A stretch of DNA of 64,000 bases, taken from NCBI RefSeq assembly GCF_001650195.1, contig NZ_LXYR01000013.1:48648-112647 (forward strand), in the 5' to 3' direction. This document shows, in pieces, positions 24,904-34,020 of this stretch (its first letter is position 1; each line of letters opens with the position of its first letter). The translations under genes were made by a program, and so were the position numbers. A model generated the notes under the pieces. The model searched no databases, was not told where the DNA came from, and saw only the letters and a program-made list of their open reading frames with translations. This DNA is from Phormidesmis priestleyi BC1401 (GTDB lineage: Bacteria; Cyanobacteriota; Cyanobacteriia; Leptolyngbyales; Leptolyngbyaceae).

Positions 24904-26637
24904 ATGAGTCTTGGTCAGCCCCGAACTACTGAATCTTTAGCATCTTTCTCCAACCAGACGCAAGACACTTCACTAGGACTCATTTTAGATACGATTCCAC
25001 AGTATATTTTTTGGAAGGATTTAAACTCTGTCTATCTCGGTTGCAATCAACGATGGGCAGAGTTTGTCGGATTGGTTGACCCAAAGGAAATTGTCGGCAA
25101 AACCGACGACGATCTCCCTTGGTTACCGGGAGAAGCGGCAGTTTACCGAGAGCGCGATCGTCAACTTATTGTTACTCGCCAGTCTCAGCGACGGGTGCTG
25201 ATATCTCTCTGGAAAGCGAATGGAGAGCAGGTTTGGTTTGAGGCGAGCAACGTTCCGCTTCTCCATGAAGATCACGTTACTGGCATTCTTTATACCTTTG
25301 AGCGCACGACGGAGATGGAACATCAAGCGGAAACTTTAAGAAAAAGCGCTGAACTATTGCAGTTAGTTCTCGATAATATTCCTCAGGCGATTTTCTGGAA
25401 GGACAGAAACTCAACTTACTTGGGCTGTAACAAAAACTGGGCACAAGCAGCAGGGATTCAGAATTTAGCAGAGGTTGTTGGCAAAACTGATTTTGAATTA
25501 CTTTGGACCCCTGAAGAATCGGCGCTCTACTATGAGCAAGATCAATCTGTAATGGATACTGACACCCCAGTGTTGCACCTAATCGAGCATCGCTTGGAGG
25601 CACATGGACGACAAGTGTGGATTAATGTCAACAAGATTCCGATTCACGATACTGACGGTAAAGTCATTGGCGTATTAGGCACGATCGAAGATATTAGCGA
25701 TCGCAAACATGCAGAAATTGCGCTTCAGCAATCAGAAGCTCACCTACGTCAACAAGCGCAGCAGCTCGAACAAATGCTTCAGCAGTTGCGATCAGCTCAA
25801 GCGCAGCTAATCCAAACCGAGAAGATGTCTAGCTTGGGGCAGTTGGTCGCAGGTATTGCTCACGAAATTAACAATCCGGTTAACTTTATTCACGGCAATA
25901 TCGCACCTGCTACCGAATATGCTGAAGATTTGCTGCGTTTAGTTCATTTATATCATCATCATTATCCTAATCCTCATCCTGATATTGCTGCTGAGTCAGA
26001 AGCGATCGAGTTAGAGTTTCTCATGCTCGATTTGCCCAAGCTTTTAGAATCGATGAAAGTTGGAACAGCGCGAATCAAGCAAATTGTTTTATCGTTGCGA
26101 AATTTTTCACGTATGGATGAAGCAGACATGAAAGCTGTCAACATTCATGATGGAATTGAAAGTACGCTGCTGATTCTGCAACATCGTCTTAAAGATAAAC
26201 TCGGTCAAGGTGGAATTCAAGTTGTGAAAGAGTATGGCAATTTGCCTCAGGTAGAGTGTTACGCTGGACAACTGAACCAGGTATTTATGAACATTATTGC
26301 GAACGCGATCGAGGCGCTAGAAGAACGCGATCACCATCATTCTAAAGAGTTGTGCCAGCGTCCTAAGTTGATTACCATTCGCACAGAATGTTTATCAGAG
26401 TCTCGCGTTGTTATTCGGATTCAAGATAACGGATTTGGAATGCCTGCGTCAGTTCAGCAACGGCTGTTTGATCCCTTTTTCACGACTAAACCAGTAGGTC
26501 AAGGAACTGGGCTGGGGCTTTCTATCAGCTATCAAATTGTGGTGGAGAAACATCAAGGTGTTTTGAAGTGCTTTTCAGAGCCAGGACAAGGCAGCGAGTT
26601 CTGGATCGAAATTCCGACTCGCCAACAGCAGCTTTGA
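24904..26637 (+). CDS. Sensor histidine kinase with two PAS domains
   Basis: The 577-residue protein has two PAS domains (about 25-138 and 152-268), each with the repeated text P-Q-x-I-F-W-K-D...Y-L-G-C-N, a coiled coil (272-305), a HisKA-type dimerisation domain with H320 in GIAHEINNP, and an HATPase_c domain with N-box NAIEALEE, DNGFGMP, and GTGLGLSIS. There are no membrane segments, so it is a cytoplasmic kinase sensing through PAS, likely to a small molecule or redox cue. No response regulator gene is adjacent. A MITE lies 33 bp upstream and may affect its promoter. Confidence 0.95.
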   Translation: MSLGQPRTTESLASFSNQTQDTSLGLILDTIPQYIFWKDLNSVYLGCNQRWAEFVGLVDPKEIVGKTDDDLPWLPGEAAVYRERDRQLIVTRQSQRRVLISLWKANGEQVWFEASNVPLLHEDHVTGILYTFERTTEMEHQAETLRKSAELLQLVLDNIPQAIFWKDRNSTYLGCNKNWAQAAGIQNLAEVVGKTDFELLWTPEESALYYEQDQSVMDTDTPVLHLIEHRLEAHGRQVWINVNKIPIHDTDGKVIGVLGTIEDISDRKHAEIALQQSEAHLRQQAQQLEQMLQQLRSAQAQLIQTEKMSSLGQLVAGIAHEINNPVNFIHGNIAPATEYAEDLLRLVHLYHHHYPNPHPDIAAESEAIELEFLMLDLPKLLESMKVGTARIKQIVLSLRNFSRMDEADMKAVNIHDGIESTLLILQHRLKDKLGQGGIQVVKEYGNLPQVECYAGQLNQVFMNIIANAIEALEERDHHHSKELCQRPKLITIRTECLSESRVVIRIQDNGFGMPASVQQRLFDPFFTTKPVGQGTGLGLSISYQIVVEKHQGVLKCFSEPGQGSEFWIEIPTRQQQL

Positions 26638-26664
26638 AGAACTAGTACCAGAAATTTAGCGATC

Positions 26665-27374
26665 CCTACCTTCCACTTCAACGTCTGACCCGATGGCAGT
26701 GAGATTCAAGTTGAGTCTTGTGGATCAGATAGCGCTCCAACTCTGATTTTGACTCATGGCTGAGAACCCTACAGTAATGCTTGGTGCTACGCTAAAAAAC
26801 AGCTTACCGATCAGTTTCGGGTGATTGTTTGGGATCTATCTGGTTTAGGTAAATCCAGGAAGCCGACAAACCGAGACTATTCTCTAGAGAATGCCAGTGA
26901 CCTGAATGCAGTGTTAGCGATCGCGAGAGATCAGCCTGTCATTCTACTAGAGAATAGTATGAGAGCTATGCTGCTGCTGACCTTCGCTCGATTTTTCCAG
27001 AACAACTGGGGCAGCAAGCAGCAGGTCTAGTCCTTGTATACGGCACGTATACCAATCTCCTTGAAACCGCCATTCTTAGCAAACTGTTGCGGGCACTGCA
27101 AAAGCCCTTGTTAGAACCCTTGTTCTACTGGTCGATCGCACGATCGCCCCTGTTGTGGCTTTTAAGTTGGCTCAATTATTTGAATGGTTCAACGTTGCTG
27201 ACCACTAAAATTTCTGAATCCACGGGCACAGAAACATGGGGACAGCTTAATTTCTCTAGTTTGAGAAGTCATTCGGGCATCTCATCATTCCTGCTTGAGT
27301 TTGAGAAGGTGAGTTGTTTGGGGCTTCACTCAAATAATGTATTAACCCAACGAAACGCTGAAACAGTTCTTTGA
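26665..27374 (+). pseudogene. Decayed alpha/beta-hydrolase gene
   Basis: Two plus-strand frames together read as a hydrolase. Frame one (from about 26665) gives GSEIQVESCGSDSAPTLILTHG, then TGA where G-W is expected, then YAKKQLTDQFRVIVWDLSGLGKSRKP and PVILLENSMRAM, where the usual GHSxGG has become ENSMRA. After ARFF the frame shifts and continues PEQLGQQAAGLVLVYGTYTN, LLEPLFYWSIARSPLLWLLSW up to 27374. The C-terminal catalytic Asp and His region is missing. At least two nonsense codons, a frameshift and a lost nucleophile motif show it is dead. Confidence 0.85.
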
Positions 27375-27494
27375 TAGCTCAATCGATCGAGAAGAAGGTA
27401 TCACGAGACTGAAACACGGGTGAACAAAAACAGAGATGACATTTCACCCCGCAATGAAGGAGGATGCAATTGAGGGATAGAGACAATTTACCCC

Positions 27495-28334
27495 TTAATC
27501 AATCCAGGCTGTATCGCCCAAAGTGAAAAATATTTCGTACTTCAACTCGAAAGCTTTCCTGAATCTAGCTGGAAGAGAACTTTTGGAGCTAAATTCAGTA
27601 ACGGTTGAATACTGGGATTCGTAACAGGCGAATGCCTTTCTCTTTTTTTCAAGAACTTGCGAGATCTCTAACCGACAGATTCTCTCTAGGTCTGGGATGA
27701 ACGGTACTCTAACATCAAGGAGTGGACCACTCCAGAAACGCCAGATCGGGTATTGAAGCACCAGGGGTCGCAGGGATGTCGATTTGAGCGCCGAGTGTAC
27801 TAGGTCGAAAGTGACCTCATGATCGGGAGTATTATCTAGTTGGTGAGGAACCAGAACCTCTTGCGGTCTATAGCGCTCTAACAGTTCGATGATTTGAGCC
27901 AACAGGTTATTGCGGTCGCTTCCCATCACGGATGACAACCGACCGTCTGGCTGTTTGAGAAAGTGGATTTGTGTCTTTGGGATACCCAATATATCCATTG
28001 CACGTTTGGCTTCTCCTTCTCTGCGTTCTGCCAATGCATTTGCAGCCGCCGAAGGTAAAGGACCAAAACAAGCCGAACCGTCAGTGAGGATGACAACTTC
28101 GACCTGTGCCCCAAGGTTGTGTTTAAGAGCGATGAAACCGCCACAGCCGAGTGTTTCGTCATCAGCATGAGGCGCGAAGACCAAAGCTCTGTTTTGACTC
28201 GGCTTGAAAAGTGCGCCTTGCTCCTGCAACTTATTCCTCAAGATGCGATGTCGAATAACCCGCAGGCTTTCTTTGAAACCAGCGATCGACGCGTAATTTT
28301 GCAAGGTGAGTGAGCTATGAATGATTTCTTTCAT
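27495..28334 (-). CDS. PIG-L/LmbE family deacetylase
   Basis: The 279-residue protein has the zinc-binding signature FAPHADDETLGCGG (H56, D58, D59) and the later VPHQLDNTPDHEVT with its histidines. PIG-L enzymes remove N-acetyl groups from GlcNAc-linked substrates such as GlcNAc-PI, mycothiol precursors and antibiotic intermediates. One base separates its ATG from the stop of the upstream GT2 gene (TGA-T-ATG), so the two are translationally coupled and probably act on one sugar. It marks the left edge of the glycan locus. Confidence 0.92.
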   Translation of the reverse strand: MKEIIHSSLTLQNYASIAGFKESLRVIRHRILRNKLQEQGALFKPSQNRALVFAPHADDETLGCGGFIALKHNLGAQVEVVILTDGSACFGPLPSAAANALAERREGEAKRAMDILGIPKTQIHFLKQPDGRLSSVMGSDRNNLLAQIIELLERYRPQEVLVPHQLDNTPDHEVTFDLVHSALKSTSLRPLVLQYPIWRFWSGPLLDVRVPFIPDLERICRLEISQVLEKKRKAFACYESQYSTVTEFSSKSSLPARFRKAFELKYEIFFTLGDTAWID

Positions 28335-28335
28335 A

Positions 28336-29265
28336 TCAGCGCAACAAGCTTGGCGAAAGCAACCCCTGATGAACCCTCTTTGCTCTCAGTGTTCCTATAA
28401 AGTACTGCCAGAGTACTACCAACCACATAAGCTCTTGAAACAAGCTCTTTTCTTCAGCTCTGAAAAAGAGAAGTAAGCGTCCGAGTGCTATCCAAGGCAG
28501 CACCAAAAATCCTAAGATAAACTTTAGAGAGTATTTCCACACCGATGGAATGGGTGCTAGGTGGGGGTAGCGCAGCGTTAGAAAAAACCACCCATAGGCA
28601 TCGCGCTCCAAAACGTTGAAGAAACTGCGGAAATCAGTGTGATAGTTGTGGTAAACAAGACCTTTTTCACCTTCCAGAAATGTCTGGGTGTATTTACCAG
28701 AGTCGAGCAATCTCCAACTCATGTCAACATCTGATCCAGAGAAGGTATCCTCATCAAATAACCCAAGATTGTCAAAGACCTCTTTCCTATACATGACGTT
28801 GCCAGTCACCGTGAAAGAGGCGACCTTCTTGCTTCCACGATTGTGATTAGGACTTTTCAAAACTCGAAACATGAAATAGTCAATGTGGTTACTGAGACGC
28901 TTAGGGGTGAACGAACCTGCTACAGCGCCAACGGCATCTGAGGTGAAGCCACTATATAAGTCCCGAAGCCATTGCTGGCTGACGATGCAGTCAGCATCGG
29001 TCAGAGCGATGAATTCTCCCTTCGCTTGTTTGATAGCGCGGTTACGCGCTGGGTATGGACCGGGTTTGGATTCTTCCAAGACTAAGATTGGATAGGAAGA
29101 CATTATTTCCCGGCTACGATCTGTAGAGCCGTTGTCGCAACAGATGATCTCGTACTGCTCTTGAGGCCAATCAAGCACCATTAACGAGTCAAGCAATTCC
29201 TCAATTTCTTCCTGCTCATTGTAGACAGGCACGACAACGGAAATAAATGGCAGATTAGTGTCCAT
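28336..29265 (-). CDS. Family 2 glycosyltransferase
   Basis: The 309-residue protein is a GT-A fold family 2 enzyme: ISVVVPVYNEQEEIEELLDSL, ICCDNGSTDRS, and the metal-binding DADC in FIALTDADCIV. A hydrophobic C-terminal segment (YSLKFILGFLVLPWIALGRLLLFF) probably attaches it to the membrane. It is a close paralogue of the GT2 at 32067-33002, with shared text such as KPGPYPARNRAIKQAKGEFIALTDADC vs. PGPYAARNTAIRQAKGEF. The two are on opposite strands. It transfers an activated sugar; donor and acceptor are not known. Confidence 0.93.
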   Translation of the reverse strand: MDTNLPFISVVVPVYNEQEEIEELLDSLMVLDWPQEQYEIICCDNGSTDRSREIMSSYPILVLEESKPGPYPARNRAIKQAKGEFIALTDADCIVSQQWLRDLYSGFTSDAVGAVAGSFTPKRLSNHIDYFMFRVLKSPNHNRGSKKVASFTVTGNVMYRKEVFDNLGLFDEDTFSGSDVDMSWRLLDSGKYTQTFLEGEKGLVYHNYHTDFRSFFNVLERDAYGWFFLTLRYPHLAPIPSVWKYSLKFILGFLVLPWIALGRLLLFFRAEEKSLFQELMWLVVLWQYFIGTLRAKRVHQGLLSPSLLR

Positions 29266-29731
29266 AGAAAAACCCTGGTTAAATAAGAGAAATTCAGAAT
29301 TTGCTAAAGTGTATCTCTGTATCTCTACCTCAAAGCCTAACTTGTTCAGTTACTTGACTTTTTTCGGCTCTCACGCTGATTCCTGGAGCTACAACACCAT
29401 TAGATTCACCATATTTTCCTGTCAATTTGTGAGTCCTAAGCCCACGAACACAGATTTGAACTAAGTTATTCCGTTTCAGCCGATTAGTTCTGCTTAACAA
29501 TGAAGCTTAATCTGAGACCAAAACTAAGGGTTGTAGACTTTAAGAGTTTTGGATTTACAGTTGTGGTCATAAGCCGAACCGTATTCATAAAATTTCCGGC
29601 AGACCTCCTCAATATTTAGAGGGTCAGTCAGACAAGAGCTTGAAACTGCAACGTTCACGCTAACGAGTGAGTTTATACGCTCTCTTTAAGATGCTTTGCG
29701 ACGATTTGACCCATAGAATTCTACCATAAAC
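29266..29731. other. Gene-free stretch
   Basis: No frame is supported on either strand. The leftward promoter of the GT2/PIG-L unit must lie here. A short frame at 29258-29464 (+) has no ribosome-binding site or family match. Confidence 0.4.
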
Positions 29732-30001
29732 TCAGTTCTTTTGTGAAGTCTCCTCCGTCGCTATAAATTTTTGTGCCGCTTCCCGGTTTTGGGCACTGGT
29801 TACCTTTTCCAAAAGCTCTAAGTATGAAAAAGGAACTATAAAGATCCATAAGATCGAAGTGATTGTAATTACCCTTAGTCCCCACTGTCTTTCTAACCTC
29901 GTTACCTCAACATTTTTTTCAAAGACAGTGGTACATGCTCGATTTAGAAGAATCATTACGATCGCATAATATCCAATGAACAGGATGAGCACTATCAGCA
30001 T
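29732..30001 (-). CDS. Small two-helix membrane protein, unknown function
   Basis: The 89-residue product has two hydrophobic segments, MLIVLILFIGYYAIVMILL and VITITSILWIFIVPFSYL, separated by a short charged loop (FEKNVEVTRLERQWG), and a polar C-terminal tail. No family was recognised and the ribosome-binding site is weak, so expression is uncertain. The two-helix pattern makes it more likely real than the other short frames nearby. Confidence 0.5.
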   Translation of the reverse strand: MLIVLILFIGYYAIVMILLNRACTTVFEKNVEVTRLERQWGLRVITITSILWIFIVPFSYLELLEKVTSAQNREAAQKFIATEETSQKN

Positions 30002-30192
30002 GTTTATGAGATTGAGAAGATGGATTATCCACTCGTTTCTGTGGGGGCGCTACAGAGTGTTGGAGTTTTTGACTGCTAAAGTCGCCTAGGGTAAAAGCGA
30101 TCGCTCAGGTCCATTCCTCTTCTATTGCTTTTCTTGAAGCAGCTTCCAAAGTCCGCACGTAGGGGTCAATAAACCTCCTTAATTCAGTTGCC

Positions 30193-30227
30193 TTCACAGG
30201 TGAATCTATCATGTTCACAGTGAACAT
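30193..30227. promoter_or_regulatory. Twin TTCAC...GTGAA palindromes
   Basis: TTCACAGGTGAA (30193-30204) and the longer ATGTTCACAGTGAACAT (30211-30227, perfect eight-base arms) are spaced about 20.5 bp centre to centre, two helical turns. This is the geometry of a dimeric regulator binding side by side. The regulator and target gene are unknown; the nearest start codons are at 30001 (-) and 30846 (+). Confidence 0.5.
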
Positions 30228-30654
30228 AACTAGAGATAGCCCTGAAACTTCATGGAAAAATTATGCAGTTTGATCGGGTGCGAGTTGCAACAAATTTGCA
30301 ATCTGCAACGATTGGCTGATCAAAGAGCCTCATTCTCTGCTTTTCTGCTGTTTTGGGTGGATCTAGATCAACGCCTATTACAAAAACAGTGTTTGAAGAT
30401 AGTGTAAATTGTAACTTGATCTCATGACCGTTATAATACTGAGTGTTATGATGCAAGTACCGAAAGTAAGCGGAAGTTGCTAAATCATTTAAGTATATAC
30501 TCTAATGAACTCACCGCTAGGCTCATGACTTGCGCGGGACTCAAATGTTGCACAGACGTTTTTAAAGCCTTTATTGTAAACCGCCCTCTGGTCGCTTCCA
30601 GAACCTAGCCACTTAGGTTGAATACTGCGTAATCTGATGTCGATTAACTCTTAT

Positions 30655-30757
30655 TAGGAGCGAACGTTGACGGTCATTGTGATCTCAGCTTCTCCAAGCT
30701 AACCTCTATCCCTACGTCCTTTTTTAGGTCGGCAACAGAGGTGAAACGGTAGAGAAA
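30655..30757. repeat. Diverged non-coding block, copy 1
   Basis: The text TAGGAG-GAAC-TTGA-GGTCATT-TGATCTCAG-TTCTCCAA followed by CCTCTA and AGAGAAAG matches, with scattered substitutions, the segment at 34485-34592. Both lie upstream of glycosyltransferase-type genes, this one 89 bp before the start at 30846. Confidence 0.6.
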
Positions 30758-30845
30758 GAGTTACTAAATGGATCTGAGAGAGTTGAGCAAAGTGCTTTAT
30801 TTACTTCCGGAATAAGAACCATGAGGAAATCCCAGCAAACCTAAG

Positions 30846-31970
30846 ATGATAAACGTCTACAGCGTAAAGGAAACCCGTGCTTCGAGACAATTGCACATTC
30901 ACTCAGATCAAAACTATCTGCCCAATACTCTGCCACACATTGCTTTCCTATACGCATTCTGGGGCAGAAATTCTGAGGATATATCTAATCCCAATAGCTG
31001 TCGTTACGATCAGTATGCAGAGACAGGTTCCCTTCTATTTAAAATCTCTCAGATAGAAGACGCTGATCTTGCCTTGCTCCCCTTCAATTGGTCACATATT
31101 GCGGCTCATCCAGGCGCTCTTGAGATCGCGAAGCAACTCTCCCAGAAGGCAGCACAGCAAAACATTCCCCTAGCTGTCTTTTACCTAGATGATGCAACAA
31201 CTCCAGTGGAGTTGGACAATACCTTAGTGTTTCGCACGTCCGTTAATCGCTCGACGCGTCAACAGAACGAGGTTGTTATCCCGGCTTGGAGCGAAGACTT
31301 TGTTGAACACTACTGTCAGGGACAGGTGCAACTCCGAACAAAATCCACTCAGCCGATCGTAGGTTACTGTGGCTATACTTCACTCGTAAAGCCTAGAAAT
31401 GCACTTGCCCATCGCCTGCGGTTGCAGCTTGGTGCGATTCCAGGGGCTGCTTCCCTTGCTGCAAAAGCTGGAATTAACCTGGTTAAGCATCGTTTACCCT
31501 GGCTGTATGGTTCCCGCATTCGATCGCAGGCATTGTTCATTTTGGCTAAAAGTCAAGACGTGCAGTGTAACTTCCTAATTCGGGATGTGCTTCATCACAC
31601 TGAGAAGCTGACCTTATCTCAGCGGGAACAGTTTGTTGATAATATGCTGAACAGCGACTACATTCTCTGCACGAGAGGCGGCGGTAACTTTTCCTATCGT
31701 CTTTATGAAACGCTGAGCTGCGGACGCATTCCTGTATTGATCAATACCGATTGTGAACTGCCGTTTGAGGATTGGATCGATTGGAAGCAATACTGTGTCT
31801 GGGTTGAAGAAGAAGACTTACCGCACATTGGGACGCGCATTCGCGAATTCCACGATCGGCTCACCGCGCAGCAGTTTCAGGATCTACAGATGAAATGCCG
31901 AAACCTTTGGCTTGAATGGCTTTCTCCTCAAGGCTTTTTTACAAACTTCCATCGCTACTTCGAGCCATGA
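30846..31970 (+). CDS. Exostosin-like glycosyltransferase
   Basis: The 374-residue protein has the exostosin (GT47-like) C-terminal signature: YILCTRGGGNFSYRLYETLSCGRIPVLINTDCELPFEDWIDWKQ. The N-terminal half (HIAFLYAFWGRNSEDISNPNSCRYDQYAETG) is typical of bacterial exostosin-like proteins. In animals the family polymerises heparan sulfate; in bacteria it is found in polysaccharide and lipid glycan loci with unknown specificity. There is no signal peptide, so it acts in the cytoplasm. It starts the rightward part of the glycan locus. Confidence 0.85.
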   Translation: MINVYSVKETRASRQLHIHSDQNYLPNTLPHIAFLYAFWGRNSEDISNPNSCRYDQYAETGSLLFKISQIEDADLALLPFNWSHIAAHPGALEIAKQLSQKAAQQNIPLAVFYLDDATTPVELDNTLVFRTSVNRSTRQQNEVVIPAWSEDFVEHYCQGQVQLRTKSTQPIVGYCGYTSLVKPRNALAHRLRLQLGAIPGAASLAAKAGINLVKHRLPWLYGSRIRSQALFILAKSQDVQCNFLIRDVLHHTEKLTLSQREQFVDNMLNSDYILCTRGGGNFSYRLYETLSCGRIPVLINTDCELPFEDWIDWKQYCVWVEEEDLPHIGTRIREFHDRLTAQQFQDLQMKCRNLWLEWLSPQGFFTNFHRYFEP

Positions 31971-32066
31971 TGCTCGATTTAGCGGCTGATGGTCGGAAGG
32001 GGAGGCGAGCTAGCTTTGCACCGATCGAAGTTATTTAGTTCACGAGCCTTAGCGACTCTACAAATC

Positions 32067-33002
32067 ATGAACACCGAATTGCCGATGGTTTCTGTCGTTA
32101 TCCCGGTCTATAACGAGGAAAAGGAACTTTCAACTTTGTTAGATTCGCTGATGGCACTGAACTGGCAGCGCGATCGCCTAGAAATTTTGTGTGTGGACAA
32201 CAATTCAACCGACAGCACTCTGGAGATTCTGCGATCCTACCCGGTCACTGTGCTGGAGGAGCCAATACCGGGTCCTTATGCTGCTCGTAATACTGCGATT
32301 CGTCAGGCGAAAGGAGAATTTATTGCGCTAACCGATGCAGATTGTGTGGTGAGTCAAAATTGGCTACTGGAGCTGTGGCAAGCCTTCGACCAACCGACCG
32401 TAGGAGCCGTGGGCGGGAGTTTAGTTCCCCGCACGATTAGCAACTCTGTCGATTACTTTGAGGGGTGCGTGTTCAAAAGCCCCAATCATAGCCAAGGGAG
32501 CGATTGCATCAAGCCTTATGTGGTGACCGCCAACGTGATGTATCGCAAGGCAGTCTTTGACGAATTGGGACTGTTTGATCAAGAAAACTTTTCTGGTCCA
32601 GACGTAGAGATGAGTTGGCGAGTCGTACGATCGGGACGATATACCCTGAAGATTTGCGACGAGAACCAAGCGGTGGTGCAGCATTCCTACCGGACAAAGC
32701 TGAAGGACTTTACCTATGTGCTAGAGCGGGATGCCTACGGATGGTACTTCCTATCCTCAAACCATCCTCAAATGGCTCCGGTGCCAAATCCTACAAAATA
32801 CTTCCTCAAGTTTTTGATTGGGCTGGCGATTTATCCTTGGACGACGATCGCGCGATTGCTGGTTGCCCCAATTCGGCGATCGCCCACCTGGGAACTTCCC
32901 CAAGACTTGCTCCGGCTCGCGGTGCTGTGGCACCACTTTGTCGGAACTCGGACCGCAAAGCTTGCCCATGAAGGACGACAACCGCCGCGAGTGCTTCGTT
33001 AG
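32067..33002 (+). CDS. Family 2 glycosyltransferase, paralogue of 28336-29265
   Basis: The 311-residue protein has VSVVIPVYNEEKELSTLLDSL, LCVDNNSTDST, metal-binding DADC and a membrane-associated C-terminus (YFLKFLIGLAIYPWTTIARLLV). It is closely similar to the leftward GT2 over the entire length. I use the ATG at 32067 because the paralogue starts at the same point (MDTNLP vs. MNTELP); an upstream start at 31989 is in frame. The next gene begins 70 bp downstream. Confidence 0.92.
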   Translation: MNTELPMVSVVIPVYNEEKELSTLLDSLMALNWQRDRLEILCVDNNSTDSTLEILRSYPVTVLEEPIPGPYAARNTAIRQAKGEFIALTDADCVVSQNWLLELWQAFDQPTVGAVGGSLVPRTISNSVDYFEGCVFKSPNHSQGSDCIKPYVVTANVMYRKAVFDELGLFDQENFSGPDVEMSWRVVRSGRYTLKICDENQAVVQHSYRTKLKDFTYVLERDAYGWYFLSSNHPQMAPVPNPTKYFLKFLIGLAIYPWTTIARLLVAPIRRSPTWELPQDLLRLAVLWHHFVGTRTAKLAHEGRQPPRVLR

Positions 33003-33072
33003 ATCTCCTCACCCGATCGCAGATCTAGAAAAGCGACTCCATCACCAACCAGCCGCCCAGCAGAGTCAGAAG

Positions 33073-34020
33073 ATGAGCACCCATTCAGTTTCCGTTGTCA
33101 TCCCGGCTTACAATACAGTAGCATTTCTCTCCCAAGCCGTTGAGAGCGTTCTGGATCAGACCTTTACAGATTTTGAAATTATTATTGTTGCCGACCTCAG
33201 ATCTGACGATATTGTGCAATGGGTTAAGCAAATTGCCGCTCCTCAGATCAGACTTATTTCTCAAGAAAATCAAGGGCGGTCAGTTGCCTTCAATCACGGG
33301 ATCAAGCTCAGTCAAGGCGAATACGTTGCATTTTTAGATGCAGATGATCTTTGGGAATCAACCAAACTAGAAAAGCAGCTTGCGCTGTTTGCGCGTGACC
33401 CTAAACTGGGATTAGTCGATACCTGGATGTTTCTCGTCGATGAGCAAGAGACCGTGCTTTCCCAATCCACAACCTCCTTTGCTGGCGATGTTTGGCTGGA
33501 GATGCTAAAGGCGAATTTGATTGCTTGCGGCAGTTCTCCACTGGTTCGTCGCCAGTGTTTTGACAAAGTTGGATGGTTTGAGGATATTCAAGGGTTTGAA
33601 GACTGGCATCTGTGGACGCGGATTGCTGCTCACTATCCTTTTGACGTGGTAGAAGAACCGCTCGTTCATCATCGACAGCAGTCTGACAGCACAGCTCGAA
33701 GCCTTGACTTGATGATTTCTAATAGGACCCAGGCGATCGAAGATCTCTACCAATCTGTTCCGTCTGACCTGTTATGGAAAAAGCGTCAATCGTATGGCTG
33801 TGCCTATCTTGATACTGCCCTTTTAGCCTATCGAAGTGAGCGCTACCGTCAGGCGATCAGCTTCTTCTGGCGGGCATTTCAAAGCTACCCTCGATTTTGC
33901 CTGACGAAGGCGCACCTAAAAGTGCTGGTGAAATCACTGCTGTATCTCTGGTTGGGGACTCAGCGATCGGCGCAATTTAAGAACGTCGCTCAAATCTTGC
34001 TAGATTCTCCTGAAGAGTGA
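33073..34020 (+). CDS. Family 2 glycosyltransferase
   Basis: The 315-residue protein has VSVVIPAYNTVAFLSQAVESVLDQTFTDFEIIIV, the metal-binding DADD in YVAFLDADDLWE, and an acceptor-side segment GWFEDIQGFEDWHLWTRIA (the usual ED near the catalytic base). The C-terminal 80 residues are helical and probably membrane-proximal. I start at the ATG at 33073 (MSTHSVSVV); the same frame is open far upstream inside the preceding gene, but this is the first sensible start. Confidence 0.92.
   Translation: MSTHSVSVVIPAYNTVAFLSQAVESVLDQTFTDFEIIIVADLRSDDIVQWVKQIAAPQIRLISQENQGRSVAFNHGIKLSQGEYVAFLDADDLWESTKLEKQLALFARDPKLGLVDTWMFLVDEQETVLSQSTTSFAGDVWLEMLKANLIACGSSPLVRRQCFDKVGWFEDIQGFEDWHLWTRIAAHYPFDVVEEPLVHHRQQSDSTARSLDLMISNRTQAIEDLYQSVPSDLLWKKRQSYGCAYLDTALLAYRSERYRQAISFFWRAFQSYPRFCLTKAHLKVLVKSLLYLWLGTQRSAQFKNVAQILLDSPEE

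Larger units (their letters stand above)
30002..30845. other. 844-bp gene-free stretch with palindromes and a block repeated at 34484
   Basis: It holds two related palindromes at 30193-30227 and, at about 30655-30757, a sequence also found, diverged, at about 34485-34592. A 68-codon frame at 30250-30456 (-) is not convincing. The promoter of the exostosin-like gene starting at 30846 must lie here. Confidence 0.5.

Noticed and set aside
26821..27030. Stand-alone small protein MIVWDLSGLGKSRKP...
   Set aside because: It is a fragment of the decayed alpha/beta-hydrolase, with matching text before the stop and after a frameshift.
30250..30456. 68-codon minus-strand gene
   Set aside because: Non-coding composition and no family or start signal; it is inside a region with operator-like palindromes.
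32818..33072. N-terminal extension of the GT2 at 33073
   Set aside because: It overlaps the preceding gene and reads as an out-of-frame shadow; the GT-A core starts at the ATG at 33073.
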